Shown: positions 36,647 to 48,261, numbered from the stretch's first letter. The stretch: DNA of 64,000 nt from Mesorhizobium sp. ORS 3324 (GCA_000824825.2 LM655188.1:183453-247452); one strand, 5' to 3'. Numbers and translations are program-made. Notes: generated from the letters alone by a model not told the origin.

Positions 36647-37467
36647 GCCCAATTTTCCACGCGCGCCTGCCGCCGGCCGCTACGGCCAGCGACGAAGCCA
36701 GCATTTCGGGGGCGAAGCTGATCGACGCCTTTCTTCCGGCCTCGGCGGCCGGCATTTTCGAACTCCTGTCGCCCGTGGCGCCCGGCTGGGGCGGCACGTT
36801 GCTGGTCGGACTGCTGCATTCGATCGAGATCGCCATCGGCGCCACCTGCCTTGGGCTGCTGATCGGCACCGGCGGCGCCTTTGGCAAGCTGTATGGCGGC
36901 CCAGTGACGCGCGATCTGCTCGCCGTCTACACCACGGTGGTGCGCGCCGTGCCGGAGCTGGTGCTGATCCTTTTGCTCTATTATGCCGGAACCGACCTCA
37001 TCAACCAGTTGCTGACGGCGATGGGCTACCAGCGCATCGACATCAGCGGGCTCGCGGCGGGCATCTTCGTGCTCGGCGTCGTCCAGGGCGCCTATTCGAC
37101 GGAAGTGATCCGCGGCGCCATCCTCTCCATCCCGCAAGGCCAGATCGAGGCGGCCCGCGCCTATGGCATGCCGCCGCTGCTGATGCTGAGGCGCATAACG
37201 GTGCCGGCGATGCTGCCTTTCGCCATTCCGGGACTTGCCAATCTCTGGCTGATCGCCACCAAGGATACTGCCCTACTCGCCGTCGTCGGTTTCTTCGAGC
37301 TGACGCTGGCGACGCGGCAGGCGGCAGGCGTCACCAAGGCCTATCTGCTCTTTTTCGTTGCTGCCGGCGCGCTCTATCTGGCGCTGACGCTCTTCTCCAA
37401 CCTGATCATCGGTCGCGTCGAAGCCTGGTCGCGGCGCGGCATGCCTTCCGTCAAGGAGGCACGCTGA
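36637..37467 (+). CDS. Amino acid ABC transporter permease (HisQ type)
   Basis: A 276-residue inner-membrane subunit. After an extended cytoplasmic N-terminus come about five helices with the conserved VVRAVPELVLILLLYY and the ATPase-docking loop GQIEAARAYGMPPLLMLRRI. The GTG start lies inside a hairpin (36615-36646), and no ATG is available before the first membrane segment, so the start is less certain than others. It overlaps the second permease by one base (TGATG). Confidence 0.88.
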   Translation: MPLSPIFHARLPPAATASDEASISGAKLIDAFLPASAAGIFELLSPVAPGWGGTLLVGLLHSIEIAIGATCLGLLIGTGGAFGKLYGGPVTRDLLAVYTTVVRAVPELVLILLLYYAGTDLINQLLTAMGYQRIDISGLAAGIFVLGVVQGAYSTEVIRGAILSIPQGQIEAARAYGMPPLLMLRRITVPAMLPFAIPGLANLWLIATKDTALLAVVGFFELTLATRQAAGVTKAYLLFFVAAGALYLALTLFSNLIIGRVEAWSRRGMPSVKEAR

Positions 37468-38276
37468 TGTCGGCCGAAGCGACCGCAATCAACTTGGCGG
37501 CGCGCGCCTCGCTCTGGCTCAAGCCGCATCGCATCGTGTTGATCCTGATAGCCTTGGCGCTGGTGTTTTGCGCGGCCTTCTTCATGCGCTGGGACTGGCT
37601 GCCGCAGTATTGGGAAATGGGGCTGCTCGGCATCTGGCGGGCGCTGTGGATCCTCGTCGTCACCTGCGCGCTGGGCTTCCTGCTCGCCGTGCCGCTCGGC
37701 CTGGCGCAGGCCGGCGGACCGTTCTGGTTCGCGGTGCCGGCCAAGGTGTTCTGCACCATCATTCGCGGCACGCCGCTTCTCCTCCAGCTCTGGCTGCTCT
37801 ATTACGGGCTCGGGTCGCTGTTTCCGCAGTATCCATGGATACGCGAGTCCTGGATGTGGACATATTTGCGACAGGCATGGCCCTATGGCGTGGTGGCGCT
37901 GACCTTGTCCTTCGCCGGCTATGAGGGCGAGGTGATGCGCGGCGCTTTTGCCGGGGTGCCCAACGGGCAGCTCGAGGCTGCACGCGCTTTCGGCATGAGC
38001 CGTTTCAAGATCTTCCGCCGCATTTGGCTGCCGCAGGCCTTCTACCGGGCGCTGCCGACACTGACGGGCGAAACCGTGCTGCAGCTGAAGTCGACGCCGC
38101 TGGTCGCGACGATCAGCGTCATCGATATCTTCGCCGTCTCCTCCAAGGTGCGGCAGGACACCTACCTGACCTATGAACCCTTGCTGCTGCTGGCGCTGAT
38201 CTATATGACGATCACCGGCATTCTGGTGCTGATCTTCAGCAGGATCGAGGCGCGGATTCCAGTCAAGATCGGTTAG
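37467..38276 (+). CDS. Amino acid ABC transporter permease (HisM type)
   Basis: A 269-residue membrane subunit with TIIRGTPLLLQLWLLYYGLG near residue 100 and the docking loop GQLEAARAFGMSRFKIFRRI. Five helices are seen. It pairs with the HisQ-type subunit; its ATG overlaps that gene's stop. The stop codon directly runs into a tandem GAGTAGGG array. Confidence 0.93.
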   Translation: MSAEATAINLAARASLWLKPHRIVLILIALALVFCAAFFMRWDWLPQYWEMGLLGIWRALWILVVTCALGFLLAVPLGLAQAGGPFWFAVPAKVFCTIIRGTPLLLQLWLLYYGLGSLFPQYPWIRESWMWTYLRQAWPYGVVALTLSFAGYEGEVMRGAFAGVPNGQLEAARAFGMSRFKIFRRIWLPQAFYRALPTLTGETVLQLKSTPLVATISVIDIFAVSSKVRQDTYLTYEPLLLLALIYMTITGILVLIFSRIEARIPVKIG

Positions 38277-38330
38277 TAGGGGAGTAGGGGAGTAGGGGAG
38301 TAGGGGAGTAGGGGAGTAGGGGAGTAGGGA
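38276..38330. repeat. Tandem 8-base array GTAGGGGA, left arm
   Basis: Six full copies and one partial, beginning with the last base of the permease stop codon. Its reverse complement is repeated at 38392-38444, so the two arrays form a large inverted repeat with about 60 bases between. Confidence 0.9.
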
Positions 38331-38391
38331 GCGTTCAGCCACGATCCGCATTCACATTTCCATCCCCATTCGCTATTCGCTCCATAATTTC

Positions 38392-38444
38392 CCCCTACTC
38401 CCCTACTCCCTTATTCCCCTACTCCCTTATTCCCCTACTCCCTT
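38392..38444. repeat. Tandem 8-base array CCCCTACT / CCCTTATT, right arm
   Basis: Six units, alternating partly between CCCCTACT and CCCTTATT, ending 12 bases before the reductase ATG. It is complementary to the left array. Confidence 0.9.
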
Positions 38445-38456
38445 GGGACAGCCACA

Positions 38457-39458
38457 ATGCAACTCACCCTCGACCAGGCAAGAGGACTATGCCGGATGGC
38501 GGCGCTCGGCGCCGGGGCCAACGAGGAGGCGGCGCAGTCGCTCACCGCCTCGATCATCGCGGCGGAAGCGGAGGGCCTGTCGGCGGTCGGCCTGGCGCAT
38601 CTCATCGACTATCTGGAGGCGATCGAGGCGGGGCGGATCGACGGCAACGCCGATCCGGTGATCACCAGGCCGGCGCTTGCCGTCTACCTCTCGGACGCGC
38701 GCGGCGGGCTTGCCCATACCGGCTTCGACCGCACCATCGACGATCTCGCCAAGGCGGCACGGCTGTTCGGCGTCGCCATCTTCTCGCAGAAGAACGCCTA
38801 CACCTGCGGTGCGCTCGGCTATTTCACCGGACGGCTGGCCGAGCAGGGGCTGGTCTCCTTCGCCGCCACCAACGGGCCGGCGGTGCTCGCCGGCTCCGGC
38901 TCGATCAAGCCGGTCTACTGCACCAATCCGATGTCCTTTGCCGCGCCCGCCGCCAACGGGCCGCCGCTGGTCATCGACCAATCGTCGAGCGCCACCGCCT
39001 TCGTCAACATCCGCAAGGCGGCCGAGGACGGCAAGAGAATCCCGGAAGGCTGGGCGCTGGATGCGAGCGGCAATCCGACCACCGATCCGGCGGCGGCGAT
39101 GAAGGGCGCGATGCTTGCCTTTGGCGGCCAGCGCGGCGCCAACATCGCGCTTATGGTCGAGGTGCTGGCGGCCGGCATTTCGGGCGCCAACTGGTCGCTC
39201 GACGCGCCCTGGTTCAGCGGCGGGCCGGACAGCCCGGGCACCGGGCTCTTCGTGCTTGCCGTCGAGCCCAAGCTGCTCGACCCGGATTTCGAGCGGCGTA
39301 TGCGCGACCAGCTCGAGCGGCTGCGGCGACGCTATGGCGTGCACATCCCCGGACGCGCCCGCGCCGAGGCGGCGGAAAAGGCGGCGGCGCGCGGCATCGA
39401 TGTCCCGAAGGCGGTCGTGCAGCGCATTTCCGAATTCGCCGAGCGCTATTCGGCCTGA
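38457..39458 (+). CDS. Ldh-family (malate/L-lactate dehydrogenase type) oxidoreductase, delta1-piperideine/pyrroline-2-carboxylate reductase-like
   Basis: A 333-residue NAD(P)H enzyme of the type 2 malate/lactate dehydrogenase fold. Family marks are SQKNAYTCGALGYFTGRLAE, GSIKPVYCTNPMSFAAP and ALMVEVLAAGISGANW. Members near it reduce cyclic imino acids from basic amino acids, which fits the locus. Most members have Ser-His-Gly near residue 45; here the same place reads GLSAVGLAHL, so the usual His is replaced by Val. The reaction may therefore differ. It is 180 bases after the permease, behind the tandem arrays. Confidence 0.8.
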   Translation: MQLTLDQARGLCRMAALGAGANEEAAQSLTASIIAAEAEGLSAVGLAHLIDYLEAIEAGRIDGNADPVITRPALAVYLSDARGGLAHTGFDRTIDDLAKAARLFGVAIFSQKNAYTCGALGYFTGRLAEQGLVSFAATNGPAVLAGSGSIKPVYCTNPMSFAAPAANGPPLVIDQSSSATAFVNIRKAAEDGKRIPEGWALDASGNPTTDPAAAMKGAMLAFGGQRGANIALMVEVLAAGISGANWSLDAPWFSGGPDSPGTGLFVLAVEPKLLDPDFERRMRDQLERLRRRYGVHIPGRARAEAAEKAAARGIDVPKAVVQRISEFAERYSA

Positions 39459-39703
39459 TCGAGACGTGCAGCAACAAGACGCGCGTTTCTTCACGCGGCT
39501 GCTGAACCTTTTCCGGTCCTGAACCGACCCATCGGCGGCACCCCACATCGCAGGCCGCAAAGGGTGGCTTGGGTTGCGGCTTGCGGTTGGCGGCGCCGCG
39601 CCGGGCGTTCAGGGCCGGGGCGGGCGTGCTTGCTTCACGCCGCCTTGATACCGTCTCAGGTCAGGCCGCCTCGTTGGACCCTGTTTCGGCGCGGGCGCTG
39701 CCC

Positions 39704-39736
39704 GGAAAACCCCGCTTCGGCGGGGTTTTCTGTTTG
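39704..39736 (+). terminator. Terminator-like hairpin
   Basis: AAAACCCCGC-TTCG-GCGGGGTTTT followed by CTGTTTG. A UUCG-type loop on a GC stem makes it stable. It lies 246 bases after the reductase stop and 143 before the NDUFA9-like gene. Confidence 0.8.
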
Positions 39737-39761
39737 ACGCAAATTTCAGCAAAATGCCCTG

Positions 39762-39783
39762 CGGTTTTCGGTCCGGAATTGCG
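39762..39783. repeat. 22-base dispersed repeat, copy 3
   Basis: CGGTTTTC, GGTCC, GGAATTGCG: differs at only a few positions from the copies at 29780-29801 and 33074-33095. Confidence 0.65.
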
Positions 39784-39878
39784 CGGTCGTGATTGGCTCC
39801 GACCACCCTTTGCCTTTGGCGCGAAACCGACTATGAACGCCTCTAGCCAAGCACCATCGGGAAGCGCCGGAGCCAGCC

Positions 39879-40862
39879 ATGACCGAAATCCTGCAGACCC
39901 CCAAGCTCGTCGTCGTCTTCGGCGGGTCCGGCTTTGTCGGCCGCCATGTCGTGCGCGCGCTTGCCAAGCGCGGCTACCGCATCCGGGTCGCCTGTCGTCG
40001 GCCCGACCTTGCCGGCCATGTGCAGCCGCTCGGCAATGTCGGCCAGATCCAGCCCGTACAGGCCAATGTGCGCGTGCGCTGGTCGATCGACCGCGCCGTG
40101 CAGGGCGCCGACCATGTCGTCAACCTCGTCGCCATCCTGCATGAGACCGGCCGTCAGAAATTCGGCTCCGTGCACGAGTTCGGCGCGCGCGCTGTCGCCG
40201 AGGCCGCGCGCGCGGTGGGCGCCGGCCTCACCCACATCTCGGCGCTCGGCGCCGATCTGAACTCGCCTTCCAGCTACGCCCGCACCAAGGCGCTCGGCGA
40301 GAAGGCCGTGTTCGAGACGATCCCGGATGCCGTGATCTTCCGGCCGTCGATCAATTTCGGACCGGAAGACGCCTTCTTCAACCGCTTCGCCAGCATGGCG
40401 CGCCTGTCGCCCGTGCTGCCGCTGATCGGCGGCGGGCAGACGAAATTCCAGCCGGTCTATGTCGGCGATGTCGCCGAGGCGGTGGCGCGCTCGGTCGACG
40501 GCAACGTCAAGGGCGGCCAGATCTACGAGCTCGGCGGCCCACAGGTGCTGACTTTCAAGGAATGCATGCAGGAAATGCTTGCCGTGATCGACCGCCGGCG
40601 TCTGCTGGTGCCGGTGCCGTGGTGGCTGGCGAACCTGCAGGCCTCGATCCTTCAGCTGTTGCCCAATCCGCTGCTGACCAAGGACCAGGTGCTGCAGCTG
40701 CGCGCGAATAATGTCGTTTCCGAAGCCGCCGCCAAGGCGGACAGGACGCTCGGCGGCCTCGGCATCCAGCCGCAGGCGATCGCTACCATCCTGCCCAGCT
40801 ATCTGTGGCGCTTCCGCTCCGCCGGCCAGTTCCAACAGCGCCGGCCGATAGCCGACCGATAG
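39879..40862 (+). CDS. Complex I NDUFA9-like NAD(P)-binding protein
   Basis: A 327-residue atypical SDR. The cofactor loop is LVVVFGGSGFVGRHVVRAL; the rest (NVRVRWSIDRAVQGADHVVN, SYARTKALGEKAVF, IFRPSINFGPEDAFFNRFA) is as in the NDUFA9 subunit group and related sugar epimerase-like proteins. In mitochondria NDUFA9 is an accessory subunit of complex I; in alphaproteobacteria it may help complex I or quinone biosynthesis. It is convergent with the P450 gene (52 bases). Confidence 0.88.
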   Translation: MTEILQTPKLVVVFGGSGFVGRHVVRALAKRGYRIRVACRRPDLAGHVQPLGNVGQIQPVQANVRVRWSIDRAVQGADHVVNLVAILHETGRQKFGSVHEFGARAVAEAARAVGAGLTHISALGADLNSPSSYARTKALGEKAVFETIPDAVIFRPSINFGPEDAFFNRFASMARLSPVLPLIGGGQTKFQPVYVGDVAEAVARSVDGNVKGGQIYELGGPQVLTFKECMQEMLAVIDRRRLLVPVPWWLANLQASILQLLPNPLLTKDQVLQLRANNVVSEAAAKADRTLGGLGIQPQAIATILPSYLWRFRSAGQFQQRRPIADR

Positions 40863-40914
40863 TGCGTTCGGAGGTTGTTCCTCCCCGAATTGCGCTAATC
40901 CAAGAGAAATTACC

Positions 40915-42285
40915 TCAGACGCGGCGGGAAACCTGCATCGGCAGGCCGCCCTGCGGCTGCGTGGTCAGCTTCTGCACCGGCCATGGCCTTGTCTCGGCAG
41001 TCACGTCGAAGCGGAAGCGTGACAACAGGATCGCCAGCGCGATGATCGCCTCCTGCATGGCGAAGCTGGCGCCGATGCAGACGCGCGGGCCGGCGCCGAA
41101 GGGCAAGTACTGGAAGCGGTCGATCCTGTCGCGGTTTTGCGGATGGAAGCGCTCCGGCATGAAGGCATCCGGTCTGTCCCACAGCTTGCGGTGGCGGTGC
41201 ACGACCCAGGGCATCACCAGCACGGCGGCGTATTTCGGGATATAGAGACCGTTCCAGGTCTCCGGCTCGATCGGCTCGCGGTTGATCGAGGGCGCCGGCG
41301 GATAGAGCCGGAGCGCCTCCTCGAAGGCGGCGCGGGTGAGCGGCATGGCGTCCAGCCATTTCGTCGGATCGGGCTCCCTTGCCAGCACCGCGTCGATCTC
41401 TTTTTCGATCCTGTCACGCTCCCACGGCGCCTCGGCGAGGCAGTAGATCGTCCAGCCCAGCGCGCGCGCCGTTGTCTCGTGGCCGGCTCCGATGAAGGTG
41501 ATGATGTTGTCCTCGACTTCCGCGCGCGTCAGTCCATCCGGCCCCTCGGCTCTCAAGAGGAGCGTCAGGAAATCCTGCGGCACGCCGTCCGGATCGCGCT
41601 TCAGCCGCTCCTCGCGCATCTTCACCGTGCCGGCAACGATGTTGCGGAAATAGGCCATGGTCTTGCGGCCGCGGATGCGGGTGAGGCGCGGCAGCCATTC
41701 CGGCGCGCGCAAGAGGTCGAGCGGATCGACGCGGCCCATGGTCTCGAACAGGCGGTCGACCTCCTTGGCGAAGCTGCCCTGCTCGCCGGCGATCTCGCCG
41801 GAAAACAGCGTCTCGGCGAGGATGTCGTAGGTAAGCATCGTCATGTCACGGGCGACGTCGGTCGTGCCGCCGGCCTCGTAGCGGGTGACGAATTCCAGCG
41901 TGCGGTTCAGCATCGGCCCGGCGAAGCCGAAGATGTGGCGCGGTGTGAACACCGGCGCCATCGCCTTGCGCGAGCGCCTCCACACCTCGCCCTCGGCGGT
42001 GAGCAGGCCGTCGCGCAGGATCGGTCGCAGGATCAGCTGGCGTACCGTCGCCATCTTGTAGTTCTTGGCGTTGTCGATCAGCACATGGCGGATGAGGCTG
42101 GGTTCGTTGGCGATGACCAGCGGCCCGCCGATGCCGGTCACCGAGATCCAGGGCTCGTTGTAGGTGTGCTCGCCCCAGAGCTCGAGCGGGTTGCGGTAGA
42201 CGATGCGCATCATCTCCAGCGTCGAGGGCGGCCGGGTGCGCGGCTTCGGCGCCGGCGGCACGAAGGGGGCGGGCTTGGTGTCCAT
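40915..42285 (-). CDS. Cytochrome P450
   Basis: A 456-residue heme monooxygenase, probably soluble since no N-terminal anchor is seen. The I-helix oxygen site is AGHETTA (267-273), the ExxR pair is Glu323/Arg326, and the heme loop is FGAGPRVCIG (396-405), Cys403 being the iron ligand. It has the length and loop pattern of the fatty-acid hydroxylase-like bacterial P450s. ATG 42285 is the first start giving a normal N-terminus. No ferredoxin or reductase gene is adjacent, so its electron donor is elsewhere. Substrate unknown. It is divergent from gyrB. Confidence 0.93.
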   Translation of the reverse strand: MDTKPAPFVPPAPKPRTRPPSTLEMMRIVYRNPLELWGEHTYNEPWISVTGIGGPLVIANEPSLIRHVLIDNAKNYKMATVRQLILRPILRDGLLTAEGEVWRRSRKAMAPVFTPRHIFGFAGPMLNRTLEFVTRYEAGGTTDVARDMTMLTYDILAETLFSGEIAGEQGSFAKEVDRLFETMGRVDPLDLLRAPEWLPRLTRIRGRKTMAYFRNIVAGTVKMREERLKRDPDGVPQDFLTLLLRAEGPDGLTRAEVEDNIITFIGAGHETTARALGWTIYCLAEAPWERDRIEKEIDAVLAREPDPTKWLDAMPLTRAAFEEALRLYPPAPSINREPIEPETWNGLYIPKYAAVLVMPWVVHRHRKLWDRPDAFMPERFHPQNRDRIDRFQYLPFGAGPRVCIGASFAMQEAIIALAILLSRFRFDVTAETRPWPVQKLTTQPQGGLPMQVSRRV

Positions 42286-42342
42286 GAGCGTGCTCCGCTG
42301 GCAGGTCAAATGTAGCGCCCGCAATGGCGGGCGTCCATGTGA

Positions 42343-45051
<2,709 letters not shown>

Positions 45052-45068
45052 ACAGGAGAGGCCGACAG

Positions 45069-45120
45069 GCTTCTGCAACAAAAAAGTCCGGCGCTGCCGG
45101 GCTTTCTTTGTTGCAGAAGC
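45069..45120. terminator. Bidirectional terminator between gyrB and pntB
   Basis: The 14-base arms GCTTCTGCAACAAA and TTTGTTGCAGAAGC enclose a second stem AGTCCGGC/GCCGGGCT. It sits between two convergent genes and offers A- and T-runs on both strands. Confidence 0.85.
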
Positions 45121-45132
45121 TGCTGCGGCTGA

Positions 45133-46530
45133 TCAGTGATCCATGGCCTTGACGATTTCCTCGGTCATCTTCTTGGCGTCGCCGAGCAGCATCATGGTGC
45201 CGTCCTTGTAGAACAGCGTGTTGTCGATGCCGGCATAGCCGGAGCCGAGCGAGCGCTTGACGAAGAGGCAGGTGCGCGCCTTGTCGACGTCGAGGATCGG
45301 CATGCCGAAGATAGGCGAGGACTTGTCGTCGCGCGCGGACGGGTTGGTGACGTCGTTGGCGCCGATGACATAGGCGACGTCGGCCTGCGCGAATTCGGAG
45401 TTGATGTCCTCAAGCTCGAACACCTCGTCGTAGGGCACGTTCGCCTCGGCAAGCAGCACGTTCATGTGGCCGGGCATGCGGCCGGCGACCGGATGGATGG
45501 CGTATTTGACCTCGACGCCGTTGGCCTTGAGCTTGTCGGCCATCTCGCGCAGCGCATGCTGCGCCTGCGCGACCGCCATGCCGTAGCCGGGCACGATGAT
45601 GACCTTCTGCGCGTTCATCATCAGGTAGGCGGCGTCGTCGGCCGAGCCCTGCTTGACGGTGCGCTCGATGCCGTCGCTGGCCGCCGCTGCGGTCTCGCCG
45701 CCGAAGCCGCCGAGGATGACGGAGATGAAGGAGCGGTTCATGCCCTTGCACATGATGTAGGACAGGATCGCACCGGAGGAGCCGACCAGCGCGCCGGTGA
45801 TGATCAGCGCCAGGTTGCCGAGGGTGAAGCCGAGCGCTGCCGCCGCCCAGCCGGAATAGGAGTTCAGCATCGACACCACGACCGGCATGTCGGCGCCGCC
45901 GATCGGGATGATCAAGAGCACGCCGAGCACCAACGAGGCGGCGACGATCAGCCAGAAGACGAGCTTGGATTCGGTGGAGACGAGCAGCACGATCAGCACC
46001 ACAAGGGCAACACCCAGCGCGATGTTGATCATGTGGCGGCCGCCGATCATGATCGGCTTGCCGGACATGCGGCCGTCGAGCTTCAGGAAGGCGATGACCG
46101 AGCCGGTGAAGGTGATGGCGCCGATGGCCACACCGAGGCTCATCTCGACGAGCGCCTGGGCATGGATGTCGCCCGCCGTGCCGATGCCGAAGCTTTCCGG
46201 CGCGTAGATCGCGGCAGCCGCCACCATGACGGCGGCAAAGCCGACGAGCGAGTGGAAGGCGGCGACCAGCTGCGGCATCGAGGTCATGGCGATGCGGCGC
46301 GCCACATAGGCGCCGACGCCGCCGCCGATGGCGAGACCCAGCACGATCAGGCCGAAGCGGCCGGCCGAAGGCAGCGCCAGCGCCAGCGTGGTGGCGATGG
46401 CGATGCCCATGCCGATCATGCCGTAGAGATTGCCCCGACGGCTGGTGGTCGGGTGCGACAGGCCGCGCAGCGCGAGGATGAACAGGATACCCGAGACGAG
46501 ATAGAGGAAGGAAGCCAGATTGACGGTCAC
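45133..46530 (-). CDS. pntB: NAD(P) transhydrogenase, beta subunit
   Basis: Proton-driven hydride transfer from NADH to NADP+. The 465-residue protein starts at a GTG (46530) that follows the pntAb stop by one base, with AAGGAAAA as ribosome-binding site. About eight to nine membrane helices take the first ~280 residues. The NADP-binding domain III has VIIVPGYGMAVAQAQHALRE, HPVAGRMPGHMNVLLAEANV and VIGANDVTNPSA, all diagnostic. Last gene of the pnt operon. Confidence 0.96.
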   Translation of the reverse strand: MTVNLASFLYLVSGILFILALRGLSHPTTSRRGNLYGMIGMGIAIATTLALALPSAGRFGLIVLGLAIGGGVGAYVARRIAMTSMPQLVAAFHSLVGFAAVMVAAAAIYAPESFGIGTAGDIHAQALVEMSLGVAIGAITFTGSVIAFLKLDGRMSGKPIMIGGRHMINIALGVALVVLIVLLVSTESKLVFWLIVAASLVLGVLLIIPIGGADMPVVVSMLNSYSGWAAAALGFTLGNLALIITGALVGSSGAILSYIMCKGMNRSFISVILGGFGGETAAAASDGIERTVKQGSADDAAYLMMNAQKVIIVPGYGMAVAQAQHALREMADKLKANGVEVKYAIHPVAGRMPGHMNVLLAEANVPYDEVFELEDINSEFAQADVAYVIGANDVTNPSARDDKSSPIFGMPILDVDKARTCLFVKRSLGSGYAGIDNTLFYKDGTMMLLGDAKKMTEEIVKAMDH

Positions 46531-46531
46531 G

Positions 46532-46954
46532 TCACTTTTCCTTCTTCTTGTACATGGCGAGCATGCGCTGGGTGACGAGGAAGCCGCCGAAGATGTTGAC
46601 CGAGACCAGCACCAGGGCGACGAAGCCGAAACCCGCGGCAAGGCCGGAGGCCGCGATGCCGACGGCGAGCAGCGCGCCGACGACGATGACCGAAGAGATG
46701 GCGTTGGTGACGGCCATCAGCGGCGTGTGCAGCGCCGGCGTCACCGACCAGACGACATAGTAGCCGACGAAGATCGCCAGAACGAAGATGGCGAAGCGGA
46801 AGACGAAGGGATCGATGGCGCCGCCCGAGAGCGCATGCGCCGCGTTGCCCGCAGCCTCGGCGCCGGCTGGCGCATTGGCCAGATCCTGCACGGCAAGGCG
46901 AACGGCGGCGGTCGCCTGATCGAGCTGGTCGAGGGCTTTCTGCAGCTGTTCCAT
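46532..46954 (-). CDS. pntAb: NAD(P) transhydrogenase, alpha subunit 2 (membrane part)
   Basis: A 140-residue subunit giving the first membrane helices of the transhydrogenase. A variable N-terminal part (~45 residues) is followed by four helices: [53 protein letters not shown], ending in [14 protein letters not shown]. The ATG overlaps the pntAa stop by one base (TGATG). The split of the alpha subunit into two genes is normal in alphaproteobacteria. Confidence 0.94.
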   Translation of the reverse strand: MEQLQKALDQLDQATAAVRLAVQDLANAPAGAEAAGNAAHALSGGAIDPFVFRFAIFVLAIFVGYYVVWSVTPALHTPLMAVTNAISSVIVVGALLAVGIAASGLAAGFGFVALVLVSVNIFGGFLVTQRMLAMYKKKEK

Positions 46955-48261
46955 CACGCAGTCCCTTTCGACTTGGACGAGGGCGACTTGGACGAGGGCG
47001 ACTTGGCTGCGGCGGGTTTTTTCGCCGGCGTCTTCTTCGCAGCAGGATTGGCGGAGGCTTGAGCGACAATGACCGTGGCGGGAATAGCCGCCGGCTCCAC
47101 ATGCTGGCCCTTTGGCGGCGCCTCGGCCGCCTTGGCGAAATTGGGGTGCACCACCTTGCCGCCGTCCGTCAGCATCGTCGCCTTGACCAGCTCGTCGTCG
47201 CGCTTGATCGAAAGCTGCTTGGTCGCCTTGTCGACCATCGTCTCGAGGAAGGCGTAGAGGTTCTTGGCGTAGAGCAGCGAGGCGGATGCGGCGACACGAC
47301 CAGGCACGTTGAGATGGCCGACGATCTTGACGCCGTTTTCCGTGGTCACGACCTTGCCGGGCACCGCGCCTTCGACATTGCCGCCGCGCTCCACCGCCAA
47401 GTCGACGATCACCGAGCCCGGCTTCATCGAGGCGACCATGGCGGCCGAGACCAGCTTCGGCGCCGGACGGCCGGGGATCAGCGCGGTGGTGATGACGATG
47501 TCCTGCTTGGCGATATGCTCGGCGGTCAGCGCCGCCTGCTTGGCCTGGTATTCCTTCGACATTTCCTTGGCGTAGCCGCCGGCGGTCTCGGCCGCCTTGA
47601 ACTCCTCGTCCTCGACCGCCAGGAACTTGGCGCCGAGCGACTGCACCTGCTCCTTCACCGCCGGGCGCACGTCGGTGGCGGTGACGACGGCGCCGAGGCG
47701 GCGCGCGGTGGCGATCGCCTGCAGGCCGGCGACGCCGACGCCCATGATGAAGGCCTTGGCCGCCGGCACCGTGCCGGCCGCCGTCATCATCATCGGCAGC
47801 GCGCGGTCATACTCGGCCGCGGCGTCGATCACCGCCTGGTAGCCGGCGAGATTGGCCTGCGAGGAGAGCACGTCCATCACCTGCGCACGGGTGATGCGCG
47901 GCATGAATTCCATCGAGAAGGCGGTGACGCCGGCCTTGGCCATCGCCACAAGCGCCGCATCGTTGCCGTAGGGGTCCATGATGGCGATGACGGCAGCGCC
48001 GGACTTGTAGCCTTTCAGTTCGGCATCGGTCGGCCGGCGCACTTTCAGCACCACGTCGGCCTTCGACGCGTCGGCAGCCTTGCCGATCGCGGCACCCGCC
48101 GCGGCGAAATCCTGATCGGTGATGCGGGAGCCGAGGCCGGCGCCCTTCTCGACGATCACCTCGAAGCCCAGGCCTGCCAGCCGTTTCACCGTTTCCGGCG
48201 AGGCCGCGACACGCGGTTCGTTCGCATCAACCTCACGAGGGATGAATACAGTCTGTCCCAC
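46954..48261 (-). CDS. pntAa: NAD(P) transhydrogenase, alpha subunit 1 (NAD-binding), with Lys-rich tail
   Basis: The soluble NAD-binding domain I of the enzyme. In 435 residues are seen [20 protein letters not shown], the NAD loop [20 protein letters not shown] and [15 protein letters not shown]. The start is GTG 48261, eight to nine bases after AAAGGA. The last ~31 residues are unlike the family core: a run of Lys, Ala, Pro and Ser ([14 protein letters not shown]) with SPSSK repeated, coming from a 15-base tandem duplication at 46969-46998. Such a histone-H1-like tail should be flexible and basic. Confidence 0.94.
   Translation of the reverse strand: MGQTVFIPREVDANEPRVAASPETVKRLAGLGFEVIVEKGAGLGSRITDQDFAAAGAAIGKAADASKADVVLKVRRPTDAELKGYKSGAAVIAIMDPYGNDAALVAMAKAGVTAFSMEFMPRITRAQVMDVLSSQANLAGYQAVIDAAAEYDRALPMMMTAAGTVPAAKAFIMGVGVAGLQAIATARRLGAVVTATDVRPAVKEQVQSLGAKFLAVEDEEFKAAETAGGYAKEMSKEYQAKQAALTAEHIAKQDIVITTALIPGRPAPKLVSAAMVASMKPGSVIVDLAVERGGNVEGAVPGKVVTTENGVKIVGHLNVPGRVAASASLLYAKNLYAFLETMVDKATKQLSIKRDDELVKATMLTDGGKVVHPNFAKAAEAPPKGQHVEPAAIPATVIVAQASANPAAKKTPAKKPAAAKSPSSKSPSSKSKGTA

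Larger units (their letters stand above)
39459..39878. other. 420-base intergenic stretch
   Basis: No supported gene. It holds a terminator-like stem (39704-39736) and copy 3 of the 22-base dispersed repeat (39762-39783). The rest, 39480-39700, is GC-rich without clear structure. Confidence 0.6.

Noticed and set aside
38276..38444. Possible CRISPR array
   Set aside because: Repeats are 8 bases, directly adjacent, without spacers, and inverted on the other side; no cas genes are near.
39569..40144. 191-codon plus-strand frame before the NDUFA9-like gene
   Set aside because: It runs through a terminator hairpin and a dispersed repeat and then overlaps the NDUFA9-like gene in another frame.
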